Of a stretch of DNA of 64,000 nt, positions 1 through 7,037 are shown in pieces. A program made the translations under genes and the position numbers. Location of the stretch: positions 1 through 64,000 of the forward strand of contig NZ_SMRT01000008.1 of assembly GCF_004354045.1 (NCBI RefSeq), written 5' to 3'. Numbering within the stretch: position 1 is the first letter of the stretch; every line of letters starts with the position of its first letter. The notes beneath the pieces were generated by a model. That model saw only the letters and a list, made by a program, of their open reading frames with translations, made no database searches and had not been told where the DNA came from. Source of the stretch: Paenibacillus piri (GTDB taxonomy: Bacteria; Bacillota; Bacilli; Paenibacillales; NBRC-103111).

Positions 1-13
1 ATTTATACCAGTA

Positions 14-111
14 CAGGGATGAGAACCCCGAGGTTCGTCGGAGCATAGGCTTCGAAAGCATCGGCTTCGCAGTCTGGCTACGAAGTAGACAGTATCCCCT
101 ACGGGTCACCA
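14..111 (+). repeat. Structured repeat copy ending in a tRNA tail
   Basis: This stretch shares the landmarks GATGAGAACCC, TCGGAG and AGTATCCC, in the same order, with the tandem repeats at 1426-1806. The loops between them differ, but a hairpin CCGA/TCGG sits where the later copies have CCGACG/CGTCGG. The last 19 bases (93-111) read like the T-arm and acceptor 3' strand of a tRNA ending in CCA. They fit tRNA-Glu, but no tRNA body precedes them in the window. I infer that an upstream tRNA-Glu lies just outside the window and that the repeat carries a copy of its tail. Confidence 0.6.
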
Positions 112-121
112 TTTAAGATTT

Positions 122-197
122 GGGCGCTTAGCTCAGCTGGGAGAGCATCTGCCTTACAAGCAGAGGGTCGGCGGTTCGATCCCGTCAGCGCCCACCA
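122..197 (+). tRNA. tRNA-Val (TAC)
   Basis: Complete cloverleaf with acceptor arms GGGCGCT/AGCGCCC, anticodon loop CTTACAA and an encoded CCA end. It is the first complete gene of a 14-gene co-directional tRNA cluster. Confidence 0.96.
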
Positions 198-209
198 TAA
201 TATTACTGA

Positions 210-290
<81 letters not shown>

Positions 291-319
291 TCTCGAAGTG
301 AATAGCTTCGAAGATGTGT

Positions 320-396
320 GGAGCCGTGGTGTAGAGGCCTAACATGCCTGCCTGTCACGCAGGAGACCGCGGGTTCGAATCCCGTCGGCTCCGCCA
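320..396 (+). tRNA. tRNA-Asp (GTC)
   Basis: Acceptor GGAGCCG/CGGCTCC, anticodon loop CTGTCAC and discriminator G before an encoded CCA, as expected for Asp. Confidence 0.96.
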
Positions 397-412
397 TTTA
401 AGTAAATGATTC

Positions 413-488
413 GCCGTTGTAGCTCAATTGGTAGAGCAACGGTATCGTAAACCGTAGGTTGGAGGTTCGAGTCCTCTCGACGGCACCA
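413..488 (+). tRNA. tRNA-Thr (CGT)
   Basis: Acceptor GCCGTTG/CGACGGC, anticodon loop ATCGTAA (CGT, reading ACG), encoded CCA. Confidence 0.95.
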
Positions 489-513
489 TTTCAGCTTTTC
501 TATAGCTTAATAT

Positions 514-590
514 GGCGGTCGTGGCGAAGGGGTTAACGCACTGGATTGTGGCTCCAGCATTCGTGGGTTCAAGTCCCATCGATCGCCCCA
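514..590 (+). tRNA. tRNA-His (GTG)
   Basis: Anticodon loop TTGTGGC. The acceptor has the extra 5' G (G-1) facing C73 that is diagnostic of tRNA-His. CCA is encoded. Confidence 0.95.
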
Positions 591-602
591 TTTTTTCTTT
601 AT

Positions 603-674
603 TGGGGATTAGCCAAGCGGTAAGGCAACGGACTTTGACTCCGTCATGCCTAGGTTCGAATCCTAGATCCCCAG
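603..674 (+). tRNA. tRNA-Gln (TTG)
   Basis: Acceptor TGGGGAT/ATCCCCA and anticodon loop CTTTGAC. Discriminator G is followed by CTTT, so CCA is not encoded and must be added after transcription. Confidence 0.95.
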
Positions 675-685
675 CTTTCTATTAT

Positions 686-761
686 GAGACATTAGCTCAG
701 CCGGTAGAGCACCTGACTTTTAATCAGGGTGTCGTAGGTTCGAATCCTACATGTCTCACCA
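686..761 (+). tRNA. tRNA-Lys (TTT)
   Basis: Acceptor GAGACAT/ATGTCTC, anticodon loop CTTTTAA, encoded CCA. Confidence 0.96.
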
Positions 762-770
762 TTTTTTCAT

Positions 771-850
771 GCGCGTATGGCGGAATTGGCAGACGCACTA
801 GACTTAGGATCTAGCGGGCGACCGTGGGGGTTCAAGTCCCTCTACGCGCA
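771..850 (+). tRNA. tRNA-Leu (TAG)
   Basis: Class II tRNA with a long variable arm. Acceptor GCGCGTA/TACGCGC, anticodon loop CTTAGGA. CCA is not encoded. Confidence 0.95.
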
Positions 851-856
851 TAATTT

Positions 857-931
857 GCGGAAGTGGCTCAGCGGTAGAGCATCGCCTTGCCAAGGCGAGG
901 GTCGCGGGTTCGATTCCCGTCTTCCGCTCCA
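857..931 (+). tRNA. tRNA-Gly (GCC), copy 1
   Basis: Acceptor GCGGAAG/CTTCCGC, anticodon loop TTGCCAA, encoded CCA. The whole gene is identical to the tRNA at 1017-1091. Confidence 0.96.
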
Positions 932-957
932 GAAATGTCCCGTTTGAAAAAAAATTA

Positions 958-986
958 TTGCATTGTTTCTTAATATATTGTAAAAT
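958..986 (+). promoter_or_regulatory. Candidate internal sigma-A promoter of the tRNA cluster
   Basis: TTGCAT (958-963) and TAAAAT (981-986) are separated by 17 bases in an AT-rich gap between the two identical tRNA-Gly genes. It would drive the second half of the cluster (Gly, Leu, Pro, Gly, Arg) independently. Confidence 0.5.
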
Positions 987-1016
987 GTAGCATGTGTCTT
1001 TAAGAAAGACTGCTAT

Positions 1017-1091
1017 GCGGAAGTGGCTCAGCGGTAGAGCATCGCCTTGCCAAGGCGAGGGTCGCGGGTTCGATTCCCGTCTTCCGCTCCA
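1017..1091 (+). tRNA. tRNA-Gly (GCC), copy 2
   Basis: Base-for-base repeat of the tRNA-Gly at 857-931, with encoded CCA. It is separated from the first copy by an 85-base spacer holding a candidate promoter. Confidence 0.96.
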
Positions 1092-1100
1092 ATTAAATAG

Positions 1101-1183
1101 GCCGGTATGGCGGAATTGGCAGACGCGCGCGACTCAAAATCGTGAGGGAAACCGTGGGGGTTCAAGTCCCTCTACCGGCACCA
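1101..1183 (+). tRNA. tRNA-Leu (CAA)
   Basis: Class II tRNA. Acceptor GCCGGTA/TACCGGC, anticodon stem CGCGA/TCGTG with loop CTCAAAA, encoded CCA. Confidence 0.94.
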
Positions 1184-1190
1184 TAATCTT

Positions 1191-1267
1191 CGGGACGTAG
1201 CTCAGCTTGGTAGAGCACCTGGTTTGGGACCAGGGGGTCGCATGTTCAAATCGTGTCGTCCCGACCA
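1191..1267 (+). tRNA. tRNA-Pro (TGG)
   Basis: Acceptor CGGGACG/CGTCCCG, anticodon loop TTTGGGA, encoded CCA. Confidence 0.95.
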
Positions 1268-1286
1268 TTTTATAAAATATATGCAA

Positions 1287-1360
1287 GCGGGTGTAGTTCA
1301 ATGGTAGAACTCCAGCCTTCCAAGCTGGTAGCGTGGGTTCGATTCCCATCACCCGCTCCA
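1287..1360 (+). tRNA. tRNA-Gly (TCC)
   Basis: Acceptor GCGGGTG/CACCCGC, anticodon loop CTTCCAA, encoded CCA. Confidence 0.95.
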
Positions 1361-1365
1361 TTTAT

Positions 1366-1439
1366 GTTCCAGTAGCTCAGCTGGATAGAGCAACGGCCTT
1401 CTAAGCCGTTGGTCGGGGGTTCGAATCCCTCCTGGGACG
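1366..1439 (+). tRNA. tRNA-Arg (TCT)
   Basis: Acceptor GTTCCAG/CTGGGAC with two G:U pairs, anticodon loop CTTCTAA, discriminator G, CCA not encoded. It is the last tRNA of the cluster. Its final 14 bases plus one (1426-1440) recur at 1568 and 1713 as part of the tandem repeat that follows. Confidence 0.95.
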
Positions 1440-1567
1440 TCCAAAAGCCACTTGTGGCTTTTTTTGCGTTACAGGAGGCTGATGAGAACCCCCGACGAGG
1501 GGGGACGTCGGAGGACGATCGCCATCCGATAAAGGATGGCTGTGCGGAGTCTCGCCGCAGGCGAGTA
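1426..1567 (+). repeat. tRNA-tail repeat, unit 1
   Basis: First of three head-to-tail units. It comprises the 3' end of tRNA-Arg (1426-1440), a terminator hairpin (1443-1465), then a structured block closed by CAGGAGG (1472-1478) pairing with CCTCCTG (1570-1576). Inside are hairpins CCGACG/CGTCGG, GCCATCC/GGATGGC and CTCGCC/GGCGAG, with the conserved single-stranded core GATGAGAACCC. No open reading frame explains it. Confidence 0.85.
1443..1465 (+). terminator. Rho-independent terminator of the tRNA cluster
   Basis: Stem AAAGCCAC/GTGGCTTT followed by seven Ts, directly after tRNA-Arg. The same terminator recurs in repeat units 2 and 3. Confidence 0.85.
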
Positions 1568-1712
1568 TCCCTCCTGGGACGTTCTACAAAAGCCACTTGT
1601 GGCTTTTTTTGCATTACAGGAGGCTGATGAGAACCCCCGACGAGGGGGGACGTCGGAGCACGATCGCCATCCGATAAAGGATGGCTGTGCGGAGTCTCTC
1701 CGCAGGCGAGTA
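1568..1712 (+). repeat. tRNA-tail repeat, unit 2
   Basis: Second unit, nearly identical to unit 1 with small indels. It again starts with the duplicated tRNA-Arg tail and contains its own terminator (1588-1610) and the same hairpins. The CTCGCC/GGCGAG stem here carries a mismatch. Confidence 0.85.
1588..1610 (+). terminator. Terminator in repeat unit 2
   Basis: Same AAAGCCAC/GTGGCTTT stem and T-run as at 1443-1465. Confidence 0.75.
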
Positions 1713-1806
1713 TCCCTCCTGGGACGTCTAAAAGCCACTTGTGGCTTTTTTTGCGTTACAGGAGGCTGATGAGAACCCCCGACGAGGGGGGACGTCGGAA
1801 CACGAT
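1713..1806 (+). repeat. tRNA-tail repeat, unit 3, truncated
   Basis: Third unit. It matches the others from the tRNA-Arg tail through GTCGGA and CACGAT, then diverges into unique sequence ahead of the tgl gene. The 3' half of the structured block is missing. Confidence 0.8.
1730..1752 (+). terminator. Terminator in repeat unit 3
   Basis: Same stem and T-run as in units 1 and 2, so three terminators follow one another within about 310 bases. Confidence 0.75.
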
Positions 1807-1910
1807 ACGCGGCGGAAGCCAAAATATAAATGTGAGTCAAGAGATACCAGTCACATATTCCGATGTGGCCCATACACTAAGTAAAACTACATGGAAAGGG
1901 ATGTTAGTCC

Positions 1911-2708
1911 ATGATCGTCATCGCCGGGAACAAACTGACTAATTTTGATGATACTATGCTTCCCGAGCTGGAGCGGATCATTTACCAAAAAAAGATGGGT
2001 AGCTCGTTTGAACAACAGTACGACTCCATGGATGAGTTTTTGTTCGAGCTGCATATGCGGGGCCGAGTTGTGGAAGCAGCCCGATTGTTAAATAAAAGCG
2101 GAATCCAGTTCGCCGGGTTCAAAAATACCAGATGTAATGATGCGTTCTGGACAATTACAGAGTACGGAGGAATTCAACTCAAGGATGGAGTTGCTCCCCG
2201 TGATGCAATAAATGATATATTCCGGAACGGAAGCAAGTATGCAATCGAATGCGCAACTGCTATAGTGATCATTTTATACAAGGCGGTATTGGATTCCATC
2301 AATCCAGAACAATTCGATAGGCTGTTTGCGGATTTGCTATTATTTGACTGGCATTATAACAGCAACTTACGGATATTGAGAAGAAGTAATGTTCAGCAAG
2401 CCGAAGCCGGGGATGTGCTTTATTTCGAGAACCCCGACTTCTCTCCCAAAACTCCCTGGTGGAGGGGAGAAAATGTTATTTTATTAGAAAATGGCAAGTA
2501 TTACGGTCACGGCCTCGGAATCAGATCCGGCAGTGAAATGATTGCCGCATTGAACAAGTACAGGGTGCCGGATAGCAACAAGTCGGCTTACTTAAGCGAC
2601 AGCTACGAACAACTTTACTTTAACTACTTTCGGCAGTTTAGAACAGGAGTTCGGAGCTCACGTGTTAGAGCTATAATAGGGGGGAGCGCTTTCAGCATAT
2701 ACATTTAG
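1911..2708 (+). CDS. tgl: Protein-glutamine gamma-glutamyltransferase (transglutaminase Tgl)
   Basis: Cross-links proteins by forming epsilon-(gamma-glutamyl)lysine bonds. In Bacillus this enzyme acts during sporulation and stabilises spore coat proteins. The 265-residue product has the family block FWTITEYGGIQLKDG (about 79-93), followed by the segment around YAIECATA. Cys114 there corresponds to the catalytic cysteine of B. subtilis Tgl. There is no signal peptide. The ATG at 1911 has a GAAAGGG ribosome site ten bases upstream. The gene stands alone between the tRNA repeats and a convergent DUF421 gene. The C-terminal tail, about 20 residues longer than in B. subtilis, is of unknown role. 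Confidence 0.92.
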   Translation: MIVIAGNKLTNFDDTMLPELERIIYQKKMGSSFEQQYDSMDEFLFELHMRGRVVEAARLLNKSGIQFAGFKNTRCNDAFWTITEYGGIQLKDGVAPRDAINDIFRNGSKYAIECATAIVIILYKAVLDSINPEQFDRLFADLLLFDWHYNSNLRILRRSNVQQAEAGDVLYFENPDFSPKTPWWRGENVILLENGKYYGHGLGIRSGSEMIAALNKYRVPDSNKSAYLSDSYEQLYFNYFRQFRTGVRSSRVRAIIGGSAFSIYI

Positions 2709-2803
2709 TCGGTTCAGCGTGGGAAGCAATGAAAACGCCGCAAGCGATATGGACATTACAAGTCAGTTTGAAGCATTCTGGCGCCGCTGGATATACGCCT
2801 TGA

Positions 2804-2830
2804 AAATAAAAATCCCCATTTTATGGGGCG
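2804..2830 (-). terminator. Terminator of the DUF421 gene
   Basis: Read on the minus strand, CCCCAT/ATGGGG is followed by a T-rich run, about 30 bases past the end of the DUF421 gene. Confidence 0.65.
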
Positions 2831-2860
2831 AAGGTACTCAGCGTCTATCTAAGGAACACT

Positions 2861-3421
2861 TTACTGCCTCGTGATGCTTTCAAGATCCTGCCAAGTGACG
2901 CTTCGGTATTTCCGTTTCTTGAGTACCGACAGCGTTCCGTTCAGCTCCAGTACCGCGAACTCGACCTGCTCGAGTTCGAAAATTCCCTTCCCTCTCAAGC
3001 CTTGCCTTAATGCTTCCATCGAGTATTTGTAATTCTTCATCTCCTCTTGCAACAATACGCCGTCCTTAATAATCACGATCGGCTCTCCGGAAATAGCGGC
3101 GTCGGCCTTCTTGCTGTACAACGATATTCTCATCAGCGCATACCCGATTACACTGATGACAAACAAGGACAAGATGAAATTCAGCAAACTGACCTTGATA
3201 TTGAATGCCATATTACCGCCGATCGTCCCGATCATCATCGTAAGCACGAACAAGTGGTACGAGCTATGCGCAATCAGGCGCATGCCGATCAACTTCGTGT
3301 ACAACCATAGCCATAAATAGGCAAGGATCGTTCTTATTATAATCTCTAGGGATTCGTTCAAGTTGTGACCAGGGCTCCTTCGTTCTTCGAGTTGAGAGTT
3401 GAAGATTTGCGAAAAATTCAC
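2861..3421 (-). CDS. DUF421 (YetF-type) membrane protein
   Basis: 186-residue protein. About three hydrophobic segments lie in the first 100 residues (around 26-44, 54-72 and 79-98). A cytoplasmic domain follows with the family block GEPIVIIKDGVL (about 112-123) and a C-terminal RKYRSVTWQDL segment. That order is typical of DUF421/YetF proteins, which are often made in the spore-forming cell; the biochemical role is not established. The start used is GTG 3421, since no ATG lies near the N-terminus and only a weak GGGAAAA precedes it, so the N-terminus is uncertain. It is transcribed alone, converging on tgl. Confidence 0.8.
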   Translation of the reverse strand: MNFSQIFNSQLEERRSPGHNLNESLEIIIRTILAYLWLWLYTKLIGMRLIAHSSYHLFVLTMMIGTIGGNMAFNIKVSLLNFILSLFVISVIGYALMRISLYSKKADAAISGEPIVIIKDGVLLQEEMKNYKYSMEALRQGLRGKGIFELEQVEFAVLELNGTLSVLKKRKYRSVTWQDLESITRQ

Positions 3422-3540
3422 GTTTTCCCACTATTATTGCTATGGAGATGTTGTTTTATCCATAAACCAGGCGACTTTGTCATAATTGTCGGCTCTTACC
3501 TGCCGATAAAATCCTTGGTCAGGATGGATCGCTTTCCCGT

Positions 3541-3592
3541 TCTAAAGCCATTTGTGGCTTTTTTTGCGTTCCAGGGGGCCGAAGAGAACCCG
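3541..3592 (+). repeat. Degenerate copy of the tRNA-tail repeat
   Basis: The order CCGTTCTAAAGCC, terminator hairpin, GCGTTCCAGGGGGC and GAGAACCC matches the left half of the units at 1426-1806 with scattered changes. The structured right half is absent. It lies immediately upstream of the promoter of the first transporter operon. Confidence 0.65.
3544..3565 (+). terminator. Terminator hairpin within the degenerate repeat
   Basis: Stem AAAGCCA/TGGCTTT with a seven-T run. It could insulate the downstream operon from upstream readthrough. Confidence 0.6.
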
Positions 3593-3597
3593 CTCAA

Positions 3598-3627
3598 TTG
3601 ACTTTATCCGCAGGAGTGCTCTAAAGT
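3598..3627 (+). promoter_or_regulatory. Candidate promoter of the YesN/YesM-transporter operon
   Basis: TTGACT (3598-3603) and TAAAGT (3622-3627) with an 18-base spacer, about 50 bases before the regulator start. Confidence 0.45.
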
Positions 3628-3677
3628 AAAGTGATAATTAAGGAATGAGCATAACCGAAGCGGAAGGTGATTTTATC

Positions 3678-5207
3678 ATGTATAAGGCTTTGATCGTGGA
3701 CGATGAGAGGATTGAACGGGAAGGCGTGAAATTTTTAATCGATAAGCTGGGGCTGCGTCTCGAAGCGGATGAAGCGGAGAACGGCCTTAAAGCGTTGGAA
3801 TATTTACAAAACCATGAAACCGATATTTTGTTCACCGATATCCGCATGCCGTTTATGGACGGATTGGAGCTGGCGGCGAAGGCCAAGGCGCTTCAGCCTA
3901 AATTAAAAATCATCATTGTAAGCGCATACGGGGATTTTGAATATGCCAAACAAGCCATCCAAATCCAGGTGGTGCACTATTTGTTGAAGCCTGTGGAGGT
4001 GGCCGAGTTTCTCGGAGTGGTGACCGAGGTTGTTCGTCTATGCGACGAAGATCGGGAACAAAAAGCAAGATCGCAGCAGCTTCAGCAAGTGTACGAGATA
4101 GGGAGCCGTTATGTGCAGGAGCAGATGCTGCTTGATTTGCTGCATGGAAGCAAGTCAGCGAACGGCGCCGCTGCGGCTTTGAACGATTACGGCTGGATGA
4201 AAGCGGGAATGCCGTTTCGACTCCTTCTATTGGAAATGCGGGGAAAGTTTTTTGATAAGGTTGAAGAAACGTTTGCTTCGCAATTGATGGGTACTTTGCA
4301 GGAGGATGTTCACTATGTCAATTTAAACGAATATCAAAGCGTCCTGTTCGTACGTACGGAGGAGGCGTGGGACAAGACACAGCTGGAAGCGCATGGCTTG
4401 AAGCTTCAGAAGTTTCTCCTCACGCATTACGACGCGGATAGTGTGCTCGTATTCAGCGGCTTATTAACCGATCCGGCGAAGATTCCGGATGAATATCAGG
4501 AGATGGAGCGATTGCTGGAGAGCAAATTTTTTCTGCAGCCATCGGCACTATTGTACATGGAAACAGGTTCAATATCGGAAGAGACGGTTAACCTCGATCC
4601 TGTGCTGGAGGAAATTTCGCGTACGATCGGCTACGGCGAATCTCATTTGATTTTGAACGGAATTGAGAGACTCTTTGCGGAGCTGCAAGCGGGCAGCCGC
4701 TCATCAACCAGTTACGTCAAATATATGTGCACGGAGATCGCTAAAAAATATGTGCAAAGCTTTACGCGCGGCCCTCACATTTCAATTCAGCAGTTAGCCG
4801 AGCAAATCTACAGGACGGAAAGTCTGCTGCAGCTTAAGGAACTGATGACCGAGCTGGTGGGGGATAAGCCGAGGCATGCTGTCGAACCATCCAGAAAGGT
4901 GATCGCTGAAGTGTTAAAGATCATTCACCGTGACTACTGGCAAGACATCGGCTTGGAATCGCTGGCGGATAAAGCTTGCTTGTCGCCGAGCTACTTAAGC
5001 CATCTGTTCAAAAAAGAAACCGGGGCCAGCCTCATCAAATACATCACCTGCTACCGGTTGGAAAAAGCGGGTGAGCTGCTCCGCGGCACCAATATGAAAA
5101 TTGCCGATATTTCTGCCGAGGTCGGGTATTCGAGCTTTGCTTATTTTTGTTCCATCTTCAAAAATTATTACGGAACCACGCCGGCTAAATACAGGGAAGG
5201 GGATTGA
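3678..5207 (+). CDS. YesN-type response regulator with AraC DNA-binding domain
   Basis: 509-residue response regulator, partner of the kinase encoded next. The N-terminal receiver (about 3-120) has the acidic pair D8/D9, phospho-acceptor D54 in TDIRMP, and the switch lysine in the YLLKPV block. A long middle region of unclear fold follows. The last 100 residues are two AraC-type helix-turn-helix motifs (LADKACLSPSYLSHLFKKE and the IADISAEVGYSSFAYFCSIFK block). I chose ATG 3678 over the in-frame ATG at 3645 because AAGGTG lies eight bases upstream and the receiver begins right there. It overlaps the kinase region and heads an apparent five-gene operon. It probably activates the downstream sugar transporter genes. 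Confidence 0.9.
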   Translation: MYKALIVDDERIEREGVKFLIDKLGLRLEADEAENGLKALEYLQNHETDILFTDIRMPFMDGLELAAKAKALQPKLKIIIVSAYGDFEYAKQAIQIQVVHYLLKPVEVAEFLGVVTEVVRLCDEDREQKARSQQLQQVYEIGSRYVQEQMLLDLLHGSKSANGAAAALNDYGWMKAGMPFRLLLLEMRGKFFDKVEETFASQLMGTLQEDVHYVNLNEYQSVLFVRTEEAWDKTQLEAHGLKLQKFLLTHYDADSVLVFSGLLTDPAKIPDEYQEMERLLESKFFLQPSALLYMETGSISEETVNLDPVLEEISRTIGYGESHLILNGIERLFAELQAGSRSSTSYVKYMCTEIAKKYVQSFTRGPHISIQQLAEQIYRTESLLQLKELMTELVGDKPRHAVEPSRKVIAEVLKIIHRDYWQDIGLESLADKACLSPSYLSHLFKKETGASLIKYITCYRLEKAGELLRGTNMKIADISAEVGYSSFAYFCSIFKNYYGTTPAKYREGD

Positions 5208-5209
5208 TT

Positions 5210-6928
5210 ATGAGCACCTGGCTCCAAGCCTTCAGAAATATGCGCTTCAAACAAAAGCTTATTTTATCGTATCTGATCGTAAGCTTCATTCCGATGGCGC
5301 TGCTCGGGACATATTCTTACCAGCAGTCGAAGCTGTTTCTTCGAAAGCAGACGATCCAGGGCTTACAGGATGCAGTCGGTACAATAGCGAGAGGGATGAG
5401 CGACAAGTCGGAGCAGTACGTGCGGACGGTCGATTCGGTCGTAATGAACACCGGGCTTCAGCGAATTTTGGGGACGAATTATGCGAGCCTTGCGCTGCTC
5501 TCCGAGGAGTTGAGAAAATATGTAGACCCCTTCTTCCGAATGATCAAAAGCTTGAACCGGGACATTGTACAGCTCACCGTGTATATGCCTAATATGCCCG
5601 AGTACGGCGATACCATCCTTTCTGTGGACCGAATCAAGGAAGATAGCGGCGGCTGGTACAACCCTTCCATACAGCAGAAAAAAACGGGATGGGCTCTGGA
5701 AAGAGGGGAGCTTGTCGTGTACAGGCAGTTTCCTACGATTCTGTACAACAACATAGCGGGCGTGGTATACCTGAAGCTGAACAAGGAGCAATTTTTCGAA
5801 TCGCTATCCTCGTTCTCCACTTCAGAGTCGGGGCGCGACGGAATTTTGATCACGGATGGACAGCGGGGCGTCGTTTATTCAAACCGGGAGGATAATAGCC
5901 GGCTGCAGCAACAGATTGTGGGGCTCCCCTCACAGTTTGAGAATACGGTCGATATCGGGGGGATACGTTATATCGTGATTAACAGGCCGCTTCCGCCGCA
6001 AGGCTGGGTCATTCATTATTATATCCCGGAGCGGGATATATCGATGGATGCAAGCAGCATCGTAAAGGCAACGGTTGTGCTTATCATTACCTGTATCGCC
6101 ATCTTGATTGCGTTCATCTCCTTATTTTCACACACGATGATTCGGCGCATATATCATTTGAACAAATTGATGAAGCAGGTGCAGCACGGCAATTTGCAAA
6201 TGGATGTGCGCAGCGAGCATTCGGATGAAATCGGGGAACTGACCAACCGCTTCGGCATGATGCTTCACCGCATTAATGAATTGGTCACGGAAGTTTACGA
6301 GAATAAAATTATTCAGAAGGAAGCGGAATTTAAAGCGCTGCAAGCCCAAATTAATCCCCACTTTTTGTACAATACGCTGTCCGTCATTAATTGGAAGTCT
6401 TTGAAAATCGGCGCTTCCGATATCAGTCATGTTGCGACTACATTATCCAAATTTTACAGAACGTCTTTGAACCGGGGAGAGAGCATAACGTCTGTGAAGG
6501 ACGAGGTGCATAACATCCAATCGTTTGTCGATATTCAGTTAGTCATGCATGACCATAGCTTCGATGTGAGCTATCAGATCGACGACGAGGTATACCGGTA
6601 CGATACGGTTAATCTATCTATTCAGCCGCTTGTTGAAAACGCGATTATGCACGGGATCGATCAGAAAGAAGAAGGCAGAGGCAAACTGGTGATCACGGCC
6701 AAGGCTTGCGAAGATTCAATTGAATTCTCGGTAGAGGACAACGGACCGGGCATCGAGAAGGCGCTGCAGGACGATATCCTGGTCACACAATCCAAAGGCT
6801 ACGGGTTGAAAAACGTGAATGAGCGCATCAAGCTCATGTTCGGCGACGGGTACGGCATTACCGTTATAAGCGATAAAGGACAAGGCACCTTGATGAAATT
6901 GACCATTCCGAAATACAGAAAGCAATAA
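5210..6928 (+). CDS. YesM-type sensor histidine kinase
   Basis: 572-residue membrane kinase that should sense an extracellular sugar or a transporter state and phosphorylate the preceding regulator. One membrane segment lies near residues 17-37. An extracytoplasmic sensor follows, then a second membrane segment near 284-306 and a HAMP domain. The His_kinase block QINPHFLYNTL has H384 as the likely phospho-acceptor. The ATPase domain shows PLVENAIMHG (N box) and DNGPGI (G1 box). ATG 5210 is chosen over TTG 5204, which overlaps the previous stop, because GGAAGGGGA sits seven bases upstream. It is translationally coupled to the regulator gene. Confidence 0.9.
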   Translation: MSTWLQAFRNMRFKQKLILSYLIVSFIPMALLGTYSYQQSKLFLRKQTIQGLQDAVGTIARGMSDKSEQYVRTVDSVVMNTGLQRILGTNYASLALLSEELRKYVDPFFRMIKSLNRDIVQLTVYMPNMPEYGDTILSVDRIKEDSGGWYNPSIQQKKTGWALERGELVVYRQFPTILYNNIAGVVYLKLNKEQFFESLSSFSTSESGRDGILITDGQRGVVYSNREDNSRLQQQIVGLPSQFENTVDIGGIRYIVINRPLPPQGWVIHYYIPERDISMDASSIVKATVVLIITCIAILIAFISLFSHTMIRRIYHLNKLMKQVQHGNLQMDVRSEHSDEIGELTNRFGMMLHRINELVTEVYENKIIQKEAEFKALQAQINPHFLYNTLSVINWKSLKIGASDISHVATTLSKFYRTSLNRGESITSVKDEVHNIQSFVDIQLVMHDHSFDVSYQIDDEVYRYDTVNLSIQPLVENAIMHGIDQKEEGRGKLVITAKACEDSIEFSVEDNGPGIEKALQDDILVTQSKGYGLKNVNERIKLMFGDGYGITVISDKGQGTLMKLTIPKYRKQ

Positions 6929-7037
6929 TTAGATATAATTCTAAAAAATCTGATAATTAAAACAATTTCACGCTGTGCTATATTAATATTCAAGAATGAA
7001 TGCGCATTCCTTCATTGACGGGAAGGAGAGAGGTGAA

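Noticed and set aside
1479-1500. CTGATGAG in the repeat units as a hammerhead ribozyme core
   Set aside because: The second half of the core (GAAA after stem II) and a cleavage site are missing, and the hairpin that follows does not fit the fold.
1426-1806. CRISPR array
   Set aside because: The units are head-to-tail duplicates with no unique spacers, and no cas gene is present.
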